Source: DATEJJ01 sp039649115 | GTDB lineage: Bacteria > Actinomycetota > Actinomycetes > Mycobacteriales > Micromonosporaceae | Length of the DNA stretch: 7,030 nucleotides | Reading direction: 5' to 3' | Assembly: GCA_039649115.1 (NCBI GenBank) | Contig: JBBWZQ010000058.1 | Location: 1 to 7,030, forward strand | Part shown: one piece after another, positions 1 through 4,608 of the stretch | Numbering within the stretch: the stretch's first letter is position 1 | Layout of the letters: every line of letters starts with the position of its first letter | Notes under the pieces: generated by a model | The model's database searches: none | What the model was told of the DNA's origin: nothing | Seen by the model: only the letters and a program-made list of their open reading frames with translations | Program-made: the position numbers and the translations under genes

Positions 1-56
1 AGCCCGGCCTGCCCGGAATCGGCAGCCCGATGCCCACGCTGCCCGACGCCCGTTGA
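1..56 (+). CDS. Possible C-terminal tail of an upstream gene (partial)
   Basis: The frame starting at base 3 is open from the window edge and stops at TGA 54-56, giving a Pro/Gly-rich tail ending in PMPTLPDAR. The codons favour G or C in third position, as expected here. The fragment is too short to assign a family, and other frames are not excluded. It lies 95 bp upstream of the next gene on the same strand, and a promoter-like sequence lies between them, so the two are probably transcribed separately. Confidence 0.35.
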   Translation, partial: PGLPGIGSPMPTLPDAR

Positions 57-124
57 TGATCCGTAAGAGTCCTCTCGGTCTTCTAGCACAACCGACGGTG
101 GCACGGGACAAAGCTCCGATTGAG

Positions 125-142
125 CGCCCGCGGGCGTAAACT
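125..142 (+). promoter_or_regulatory. Candidate leaderless promoter with abutting palindrome
   Basis: TAAACT at 137-142 fits the TAnnnT -10 consensus and lies 9 bases before the GTG start at 152. No purine-rich ribosome-binding site lies between, so transcription could begin at or very near the start codon. The perfect 12-bp palindrome CGCCCGCGGGCG (125-136) directly abuts the -10. No -35 at standard spacing is visible; TTGAGC at 120-125 is too close. A leaderless start is an inference. Confidence 0.45.
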
Positions 143-151
143 CGCCTGACT

Positions 152-1042
152 GTGGATCAGCATGAGGCACCGGAGGGGCAGCCCGGCGAGGGCGAGTCAG
201 CCGTCGCCCGGCCGGATGCCGCCGCGAGCCCGGAGCCCGACGCCATGGAGTTCGACGGCGACGCCGACGACTTCGCCGAGTGGGAGACGAGCGAGCAGCC
301 ACTGGTGCCGGTCCGGTTCAGCGCGAACGGGTGGCCCATCGCGATCGGCCGGGCGTCGGTACCCAGCGCGGAGCGCCTGATCGAGCTGGAGCTGGAGCCG
401 GCGCCGCCACCGGAGGAGCGCGAGCCGCAGCCGCAGCCGTCGGTACGCACGCCCCTGGCCGCCGGCCTGGTCGTCGTGTCCGGCCTGATGCTCGCCGGCA
501 TCTGCGGTTTCGCCATGCTGCTGCCGGCCGACGCCAACGTGGGCCCCGGACCCCAAACCCCGGACAAGGTGTTCGTCCTGCCCGCGCCGCACCCGCAGGC
601 CAGCACGCCGGGCCCGGCGGGCACCCGCACCGCACCGGCCCCCGGTGGCGGTGCGCCGGGCGCGCCGGTGGCGGGCGGCAACGGTGGCGGGTACCTGCCC
701 GGCAACGGTGGTGGCAACCAGGATGGCGGCGCCAACCAGGGCGGTGGCAACCAGCGCGGCGGCAACCAGGCCGGGCGCAACCCGCGGGGCACCGGCGGCG
801 GAGTGCCGGTCAACCAGCCGGTGCCGACCACGGCGCCGTCCCCGGTACCCCCGACCGGAGGTCAACCGACCAGCCCGACGCCGGTGCAGCCGACCACCGA
901 GCCGCCCACCACCCAACCGGCACCCACCGACACGAAGACCACGGAGCCCAGCCCGGTCGCGCCGCCGGCCAGCCCGGCCGCCGACCCGGGTACCGGCGCG
1001 CCGGCGATCGCGGAATCGCCGGCCCCGGCCGGAACGGGCTGA
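152..1042 (+). CDS. Single-pass membrane protein with low-complexity Pro/Thr/Gly exterior
   Basis: The 296-residue protein has no recognised family. Residues 1-100 are acidic and proline-rich with few hydrophobics and are probably cytosolic. They include a short, more structured stretch (about 50-80) with VPVRFSANGWPIAIG and an acidic LIELELEPAP segment. Residues about 102-124 form one hydrophobic helix (LAAGLVVVSGLMLAGICGFAM). The rest is disordered: a Gly/Asn/Gln repeat stretch (about 175-215), then Pro/Thr/Ser-rich sequence (220-296) resembling actinobacterial wall-spanning or glycosylated stalks. N-in/C-out topology is inferred. The GTG start at 152 is chosen for its codon bias and the TAAACT box 9 bases upstream; there is no ribosome-binding site. 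The stop lies 7 bp from the convergent kinase stop. Function is unknown; a stalk, anchor or envelope sensor are all possible. Confidence 0.75.
   Translation: MDQHEAPEGQPGEGESAVARPDAAASPEPDAMEFDGDADDFAEWETSEQPLVPVRFSANGWPIAIGRASVPSAERLIELELEPAPPPEEREPQPQPSVRTPLAAGLVVVSGLMLAGICGFAMLLPADANVGPGPQTPDKVFVLPAPHPQASTPGPAGTRTAPAPGGGAPGAPVAGGNGGGYLPGNGGGNQDGGANQGGGNQRGGNQAGRNPRGTGGGVPVNQPVPTTAPSPVPPTGGQPTSPTPVQPTTEPPTTQPAPTDTKTTEPSPVAPPASPAADPGTGAPAIAESPAPAGTG
707..781 (+). repeat. Degenerate in-frame GGNQ-type repeat tract
   Basis: Five imperfect units of 15-18 bases encode GGGNQ, DGGANQ, GGGNQ, RGGNQ and AGRN (about residues 186-210 of the membrane protein). Units keep the reading frame, with GGCAACCAG as the recurring DNA core. 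Slippage in such a tract would change length in multiples of about five or six residues. The encoded segment should be flexible and uncharged. Confidence 0.6.
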
Positions 1043-1049
1043 CCAGCGC

Positions 1050-2042
1050 TCAGTCCCGCGCCGCGGCTGCCCGCACCGCCTCGCGCAGGCGCGCTTGCGC
1101 CTCGGGTGTCGTGGCGGCCAGCCCATCCAGTGCCAGCAGCGCCGCGCCGGCCACCGGCGGGTCGGCGACGATGCCGATGGCGGCACGCGGTGCCACCGCG
1201 AGGATGCCCGCCACCACGGCGTCGTGCAGCAGTCGGTGGCGCGCCGCGAGCACGCCGCCGCCGAGCACCACCGCGTGCTCCCTGTCGAGGAGGTCGAGCC
1301 GGCGGGCCGCCACGGTGGCCATCGCGACCACCTCGCGGGCCTGCTTCGCGACGACCGCGCGCGCCACCGCGTCGCCGGCCGCGGCGACCTCGAACAGCAC
1401 CGGCGACAGGTCGTTGACGCGGTCGCGGTCCAGCTCGCCCAGGTGCAGGCCGGCGCTCACCTCCTCCACTGTGGAGCGTGCGAAGTGGACCGCCACAGCG
1501 CCGGACAGTGCGGTGGCCGGGCCGCGGCCGTCCTCGCCGCGCGCGGCGTGCCAGAGGGCGAGCTGCGCGAGATGGTGCCCGCCGCCCCAGTCACCGGAGA
1601 TGTTGCCGAGCGCCGGAAACCGGGCGGTGCGCCCGTCCGCGGTGCGCCCGGCGCTGTTGATGCCCGCCCCGCAGACCACGGCGACCGCGTCGGGTGCCGA
1701 GGTACCGGCGCGGAGCAGCGCGAACAGGTCGTTGTCCACCCGGTGCTCGCGGGCCCAGCCGGTCTCGCCGACCGCCTTGGTGAGCACGTCCACCTCGACC
1801 GGCAGGTCGGCTCCGGCGAGGTACATCTCGGCCCGGTCCAGGACGGTACCGGCGGGCAGCCCGGCCGCCGCGACCGCGTCCGCGACGAGGCCGGTCAGCA
1901 GTTTCATGGTGCCGGACACGCCCAGCACGTGGGGTGAGGAGCCGGGGCCGTGGCCGAAGGCGAGCACCTCGCCCGCGGTCGTGCCGAGCACGATGTGCGT
2001 CTTCGAGTTGCCACCGTCGATGGCAACGAAGCGTCCACTCAT
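1050..2042 (-). CDS. BadF/BadG/BcrA/BcrD-family amino-sugar kinase (N-acetylglucosamine/glucosamine kinase-like)
   Basis: The 330-residue protein has the actin-like ATPase fold of the BadF/BadG family, which includes N-acetylglucosamine kinases. Visible motifs are phosphate-1 AIDGGNSKT (residues 7-15), a VDNDLFALLRAG segment (102-113) carrying the likely catalytic Asp, phosphate-2 VVCGAGINSAG (122-132), GNISGDWGGG (146-155) and the adenosine motif VVLGGGVLA (258-266). It should phosphorylate a hexosamine or short amino-sugar chain with ATP in the cytosol. The ATG overlaps the stop of the upstream glycosidase by four bases (ATGA), so translation is probably coupled. It occupies the position of csnK in the Streptomyces csn operon. 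The frame is intact and of normal length. Substrate (GlcNAc, GlcN or an oligomer) cannot be settled from sequence. Confidence 0.85.
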   Translation of the reverse strand: MSGRFVAIDGGNSKTHIVLGTTAGEVLAFGHGPGSSPHVLGVSGTMKLLTGLVADAVAAAGLPAGTVLDRAEMYLAGADLPVEVDVLTKAVGETGWAREHRVDNDLFALLRAGTSAPDAVAVVCGAGINSAGRTADGRTARFPALGNISGDWGGGHHLAQLALWHAARGEDGRGPATALSGAVAVHFARSTVEEVSAGLHLGELDRDRVNDLSPVLFEVAAAGDAVARAVVAKQAREVVAMATVAARRLDLLDREHAVVLGGGVLAARHRLLHDAVVAGILAVAPRAAIGIVADPPVAGAALLALDGLAATTPEAQARLREAVRAAAARD

Positions 2043-3334
2043 CGGGCCCGTGCCGGGTGGCCTGCGCAGCGGCTCCAGCCAGCGGTCTTCCCAGCCAGGT
2101 GGGCCGCGTTCGCGGCGAGCAGCCGGTCGGTCAGCGGCTCGGCCAGCTCGTGTTGTCCGATCAGCGGGTGCGCCAGCATCGCCTGGTACACCCGCGACCG
2201 TCCACCGTGGACAGCGGCGTCGACGGCGAGCTGTTCGTACGCGCTGACGTGGGCGATCAGGCCGGCCTGCGCCGGAGCGACCGGAGACAGCGGCACCGGG
2301 ACCGGACCGTACCTGTCCACCCGGCAGTTGACCTCGATGACCGCCTCGTCCGGCAGGAAGGGCAGCGTGCCGCGGTTGCGTACGTTGGCCGAGTGGATCG
2401 CGCCGTCGCCGCCGAAGAGGGACGCGAGCAGGCTCACCGCGGCCTCCGAGTAGAACGCGCCGCCCCGCTCGGCGAGCAGCGCCGGCTTCGTGTCCAGGTC
2501 CGGATCCCGGTACATCGCCAGCAGTTCCGTCTCCAGCTGCGCGACCCGCTGGCCGCGCGTCGGCTTGCCGGTCTCCTCGCGCACCACCTCGTCGTGGGCG
2601 TAGAAGTACCGTAGGTAGTACGACGGTACGCACTCCAATGTGGACAGTACGGTCGCCGGCAGCGCCACCTCGGCCGCCAGCTCCCCGAGGTGCGCGGCGA
2701 GCAGCCCGGGCAGCCGGTCCACGCCGTCCACGTAGGCGGCCCGTTCCCAGGTGAGGTGGTTGAGCCCGGCATGGTCGAGGGTGACCGCCTCGGGCGCGAC
2801 ACCCAGCAGCGCGGCGAACCGGCGCTGGAAGCCGATCGCGACGTTGCACAGCCCGACCGCGCGGTGCCCGGCGTCCAGCAGTGCCCGGGTGACGATGCCC
2901 ACCGGGTTGGTGAAGTCGACGATCCAGGCGTCGGGAAGCGCCAGCTGTCGCACGCGCTCGGCCACGTCGAGGACCACGGGCACGGTACGCAGCGCCTTGG
3001 CCAGCCCACCCGCGCCCGTCGTCTCCTGCCCGACGCACCCGCATTCGAGCGGGAACGTCTCGTCCGAGATGCGCGCCGCCTGGCCACCGACGCGCAACTG
3101 GAGGAGGACGGCGGCGGCGTCGGCCACGCCGGCGTCCACGTCGGCCGTCCAGCGCACCTTCGCCGGGTGTCCGTAGTGGGCGAAGATGCGCCGCGAGAAG
3201 GGGCCGACCACCTCCAGCCGTTCGTGTGACGGGTCGATGAGAACCAGTTCGGACAGCTCCGGCGCCAGCCGCGCGAAGCCGTCGACCAGTTCCGGGGTGT
3301 ACGTCGAGCCGCCGCCGACGACAGCGATCTTCAT
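2039..3334 (-). CDS. Glycoside hydrolase family 4 enzyme (6-phospho-beta-glucosidase-like)
   Basis: The 431-residue protein matches GH4 over its whole length. These enzymes cleave glycosides by an NAD+- and Mn2+-dependent redox/elimination mechanism. The N-terminal Rossmann motif is VVGGGSTYTPELV (5-17). GQETTGAGG (102-110), FTNP (141-144), CNVAIG (163-168) and GLNHLTW (190-196) follow. C163 and H193 align with the metal ligands of the family, and the YYLRYFY segment (239-245) is a plausible place for the catalytic Tyr. The ATG at 3334 is preferred over upstream starts because the NAD motif begins at once and AAAGGGA lies 6-7 bases upstream on the coding strand. Sequence further upstream belongs to a decayed permease whose stop is only 2 bases away. 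It matches csnH in the csn operon. Most relatives act on 6-phospho-glucosides, so the neighbouring kinase may supply the phosphate; this is inferred. Confidence 0.88.
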   Translation of the reverse strand: MKIAVVGGGSTYTPELVDGFARLAPELSELVLIDPSHERLEVVGPFSRRIFAHYGHPAKVRWTADVDAGVADAAAVLLQLRVGGQAARISDETFPLECGCVGQETTGAGGLAKALRTVPVVLDVAERVRQLALPDAWIVDFTNPVGIVTRALLDAGHRAVGLCNVAIGFQRRFAALLGVAPEAVTLDHAGLNHLTWERAAYVDGVDRLPGLLAAHLGELAAEVALPATVLSTLECVPSYYLRYFYAHDEVVREETGKPTRGQRVAQLETELLAMYRDPDLDTKPALLAERGGAFYSEAAVSLLASLFGGDGAIHSANVRNRGTLPFLPDEAVIEVNCRVDRYGPVPVPLSPVAPAQAGLIAHVSAYEQLAVDAAVHGGRSRVYQAMLAHPLIGQHELAEPLTDRLLAANAAHLAGKTAGWSRCAGHPARAR

Positions 3335-3336
3335 GG

Positions 3337-3346
3337 CTATCCCTTT
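3337..3346 (-). promoter_or_regulatory. Ribosome-binding site of the GH4 gene inside the permease remnant
   Basis: On the - strand the bases before the ATG at 3334 read GTAAAGGGATAGCC, giving an AAGGGA Shine-Dalgarno core about 6 bases from the start. It overlaps the last codons and the TAG stop of the permease remnant. This fixes the start of the glycosidase against longer in-frame alternatives. Confidence 0.6.
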
Positions 3347-3462
3347 ACTCCGGTGAGGGTCACGCCGCGGACGAATGCCTTCTGGGCGAAGAAGAACACG
3401 ACGATGACCGGTGCGATGGTGAGGATGCTGGCCGCGGTCGCCAGGTTCCAGGCGACGGCCCG
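3337..3462 (-). pseudogene. C-terminal remnant of a MalG-type sugar ABC permease
   Basis: Reading leftward from about 3462, 41 codons end at TAG (3339-3337). The translation closes with FFFAQKAFVRGVTLTGVKG, the standard end of MalG-type permeases: last membrane helix, Q-(K/R)-x-F, then GxKG. Before it comes a hydrophobic helix with NLATAASILTIAPVIVV. Only about 40 of some 280 residues remain. There is no start codon or N-terminus, and the frame differs from that of the preceding permease fragment. The stop lies 2 bases before the glycosidase ATG, and the end of the remnant carries that gene's ribosome-binding site, which may be why it persists. It corresponds in position to csnG. Confidence 0.75.
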
Positions 3463-3532
3463 CCCCGTCCAGGGCCGCCGCCTCGTGCAGGCTGACCGGC
3501 ACGTCGAGCAGGGCGGCCAGGAAGATCATCAT
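3463..3532 (-). pseudogene. Internal remnant of a MalF-type sugar ABC permease (EAA loop)
   Basis: The - strand frame from 3532 encodes IFLAALLDVPVSLHEAA followed by ALDGAG. This is the cytoplasmic EAA loop (EAAxxDGA) of binding-protein-dependent sugar permeases, with the preceding helix end as found in first (MalF/UgpA-like) permeases. About 24 codons survive. After DGAG the expected arginine/aromatic and IxLPxxxP segment is missing, and the sequence passes out of frame into the C-terminus of a second permease near 3462. The upstream part of the gene is also gone. It corresponds in position to csnF. Assignment to the first rather than second permease rests on gene order and sequence style. 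Confidence 0.65.
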
Positions 3533-3603
3533 GGTGCGACGAGCAGCGCCGCGCAGGCAAGGCTGGCGGCGGCGACCGGGCCACCGCGCCGTGAAGAGAT
3601 CAT
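3529..3603 (-). pseudogene. N-terminal stub of a transporter gene (binding protein or first permease)
   Basis: From the ATG at 3603 the - strand reads MISSRRGG and then the hydrophobic run PVAAASLACAALLVAP before TGA at 3531-3529. An excellent ribosome-binding site, AGAGGAG, lies 7 bases upstream. Positively charged residues followed by an Ala/Leu core look like a signal peptide, so this is probably the beginning of a sugar-binding lipoprotein gene (csnE position). A first membrane helix of the MalF-type permease is the alternative. The reading frame is lost where the permease EAA fragment begins. The 24-codon peptide could still be translated. Confidence 0.55.
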
Positions 3604-3620
3604 CGGGTACTCCTCTCGAG
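3604..3620 (-). promoter_or_regulatory. Strong ribosome-binding site of the truncated transporter stub
   Basis: On the - strand CTCGAGAGGAGTACCCG precedes ATG 3603, with AGAGGAG spaced 7 bases from the start. It is the best Shine-Dalgarno sequence in the window, although the gene it served is now only a 24-codon stub. It marks the original boundary between the ROK repressor gene and the next gene of the operon. Confidence 0.6.
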
Positions 3621-3630
3621 GAGTGACCGG

Positions 3631-3725
3631 GCCGCGGGTCGGCCTGTCGCTGTCCAGCAGGCGGCCCAGCGCGGCGCTCTCGTTCATCGCGCGCGCCAGC
3701 TTGGCCGAGCCGGCGGGGCGGTCAT
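3631..3725 (-). pseudogene. N-terminal remnant of a ROK-family repressor (frameshifted, truncated)
   Basis: The - strand frame from 3711 to 3631 encodes GSAKLARAMNESAALGRLL, then DSDRPTRG. This is the typical start of the N-terminal winged helix of ROK repressors (xxLRxxNxxxxLxxLxxxGPxSR). It breaks off before the recognition helix and the whole sugar-kinase-like domain is absent. A natural start, ATG at 3725 (MTAPP), is in a different frame. Adding one base in the CCGCC run near 3712 would restore MTAPP-GSAKLAR, so a single-base deletion is likely as well as the large 3' deletion. It corresponds to csnR, the repressor of the chitosan-oligosaccharide operon. It cannot make a functional repressor. 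Confidence 0.7.
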
Positions 3726-3732
3726 GGCCACC

Positions 3733-3756
3733 AGTATGTTAGGTAAACTGACTAAC
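3733..3756 (-). promoter_or_regulatory. Operator-like palindrome and promoter of the decayed sugar operon
   Basis: GTTAGGTAAACTGACTAAC (3738-3756) is an imperfect palindrome with arms GTTAG/CTAAC around an A-rich centre, similar in style to operators of ROK repressors. On the - strand CATACT (3738-3733) is a possible -10, 7 bases from the ATG at 3725, and the palindrome covers the -35 side, as expected for a repressor site. On the + strand TAAACT (3744-3749) could also serve as a -10. Binding by a ROK protein is inferred. Confidence 0.45.
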
Positions 3757-3936
3757 TAATGACGATCACAGTAATTCCTGCTCCGCCCGAGGTCAACCCG
3801 GTAGGGGCCGCTGCCGGCTCTTGGGGTCGAATGCGCGTGAAAGGCCTGACAAAGGGTATGTATCGCCCCGCACAGCGGACCCGACGGAGGCTTCCCGGCA
3901 AGATCGAGGAGTCCGCCGCCGGGACCCAGCCAACTC

Positions 3937-3979
3937 GCTCCACTGTGTACTGTCCAGCAACGACAGTGCACAATGGAGC
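3937..3979 (+). repeat. Long imperfect inverted repeat upstream of padR (candidate operator)
   Basis: Left arm GCTCCACTGTGTACTGTC (3937-3954) and right arm GACAGTGCACAATGGAGC (3962-3979) match at 16 of 18 positions, with a 7-base loop. As RNA one of the two mismatches is a G-U pair, so a very stable hairpin could form. No T-run follows, which argues against a simple terminator. It ends 52 bases before the padR start, a typical place for an autoregulatory operator; the nested TGTACTGT...ACAGTGCACA resembles the dyads bound by PadR proteins. Confidence 0.6.
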
Positions 3980-4031
3980 CATTTGGCGGAAATCCTGGAC
4001 TCTGCGGCGATGAAGTGGCAGCGTAGGGGGC

Positions 4032-4547
4032 ATGGCTGAATCTGGAGTCAACGCAACTGCGGCGGCCCTGTTGGGACTGCTGCACGACGGCCCGATGACG
4101 GGGGGCCAACTGATGGCAGCGGCCGAGCGCCGGCTGGGCGCGTACTGGTCGATGACGCGTAGCCAGGTCTATCGGGAACTGCCCGCACTCGCTGATGCGG
4201 GGTATGTGAAGCTCGGCAAGCCTGGACCTCGCTCCAGCCAGCCGTACTCGATCACCCCGGCCGGCAAGCGCGCGTTCACCCGCTGGCTGGCGGAGGAGCC
4301 GGGCCGGGAGACCGTACGCAACCCGGTGGCGCTACGCACCGCCTTCGGCAGGTACCAGAGCGGTGGGCAGCTCAAGGGGGCCTATGACCAGGCCGCCACC
4401 TACCACAACGCGGCGCTCAACGAGGCCCGTGAGGCGGCCAGGGAGCTCAAGAAGGACGGCGACGAGTTCGCCGCGGCGGCTCTGGAGTTCGCGGTCGGCT
4501 ACCACAAGGCGGCCCTCGCCTGGCTGAAGTCCGTACCCGCGAAGTAA
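4032..4547 (+). CDS. PadR-family transcriptional regulator
   Basis: The 171-residue protein starts with a winged helix typical of PadR: AALLGLLHDGPMTGGQLM (10-28), the recognition-helix region SMTRSQVYRELPALADAGYV (40-59) and a wing with SSQPYSITPAGKRAF (68-82). A helical C-terminal part (about 95-170), rich in Ala/Glu/Lys, forms the dimerisation domain. PadR proteins usually repress a nearby transporter, efflux or detoxification gene and often themselves in response to small ligands. No such target lies downstream here: a hairpin terminator follows the stop and housekeeping prfB begins 61 bases later. Autoregulation through the inverted repeat at 3937-3979 is plausible. The ATG at 4032 has AGGGGG only 1-2 bases upstream, an unusually short spacing, so initiation may be weak. 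The nearby upstream ATG at 4011 is in another frame and stops at once. Confidence 0.85.
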   Translation: MAESGVNATAAALLGLLHDGPMTGGQLMAAAERRLGAYWSMTRSQVYRELPALADAGYVKLGKPGPRSSQPYSITPAGKRAFTRWLAEEPGRETVRNPVALRTAFGRYQSGGQLKGAYDQAATYHNAALNEAREAARELKKDGDEFAAAALEFAVGYHKAALAWLKSVPAK

Positions 4548-4560
4548 CCCGCGGTCAGCG

Positions 4561-4584
4561 CCCCCGTCCCGGGTGGGACGGGGG
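4561..4584 (+). terminator. GC-rich hairpin terminator between padR and prfB
   Basis: CCCCCGTCCC (4561-4570) and GGGACGGGGG (4575-4584) form a perfect 10-bp stem with a GGGT loop, 13 bases after the padR stop. There is no U-run, which is common for actinobacterial terminators. The structure sits directly upstream of the prfB -10, so it probably insulates prfB from padR transcription. Confidence 0.65.
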
Positions 4585-4594
4585 TGCCTCCGCG

Positions 4595-4600
4595 TACTCT
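4595..4600 (+). promoter_or_regulatory. -10 box of prfB, probably leaderless
   Basis: TACTCT (4595-4600) fits TAnnnT and lies 8 bases before the GTG at 4609, with no Shine-Dalgarno sequence between. A second TACTCT (4602-4607) almost touches the start codon. No clear -35 is seen; the expected position falls in the terminator stem. Confidence 0.45.
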
Positions 4601-4608
4601 TTACTCTC

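Larger units (their letters stand above)
3726..4031. other. 306-bp intergenic region without a convincing gene
   Basis: Between the ROK remnant and padR no frame shows the third-position GC bias of the neighbouring genes. An open + frame at 3759-4013 uses many A/T-ending codons, resembles no family I know and runs through a long inverted repeat, so it is not called. The stretch holds the operator-like palindrome at its left end and the inverted repeat at 3937-3979. It presumably carries the padR promoter, whose boxes I cannot place with confidence. Confidence 0.6.

Noticed and set aside
157..1186. Long - strand open frames opposite the first gene (157-831 and 197-1186)
   Set aside because: They are Arg/Gly/Pro-rich shadows of the GC-rich + strand gene, lack family motifs, and the longer one overlaps the kinase gene in a different frame.
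280..2247. Very long + strand open frames across the first gene, kinase and GH4 region (280-2247, 645-1937)
   Set aside because: Their translations are Arg/Ala-rich nonsense spanning two genes of opposite strand; third-position bias and motifs fit the genes called instead.
1050..3044. 664-codon - strand frame including the kinase
   Set aside because: The part upstream of 2042 is an out-of-frame reading of the GH4 gene; the kinase begins at the ATGA overlap.
3335..3532. N-terminal extension of the GH4 protein to the ATG at 3532
   Set aside because: The first 24 codons are the permease EAA loop and the rest is an out-of-frame reading of the second permease's end; the NAD motif and ribosome-binding site fix the start at 3334.
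3937..3979. Reading the inverted repeat as an intrinsic terminator or insertion-sequence end
   Set aside because: There is no U-run, no gene upstream on the + strand that needs termination, and no transposase or target duplication nearby.
3759..4013. 84-codon + strand frame in the intergenic region, with TAAACT 9 bases upstream
   Set aside because: Many A/T-ending codons, no recognisable family, and it runs through the long inverted repeat. The leaderless-like box keeps a small chance of a real short peptide, but not enough to call it.
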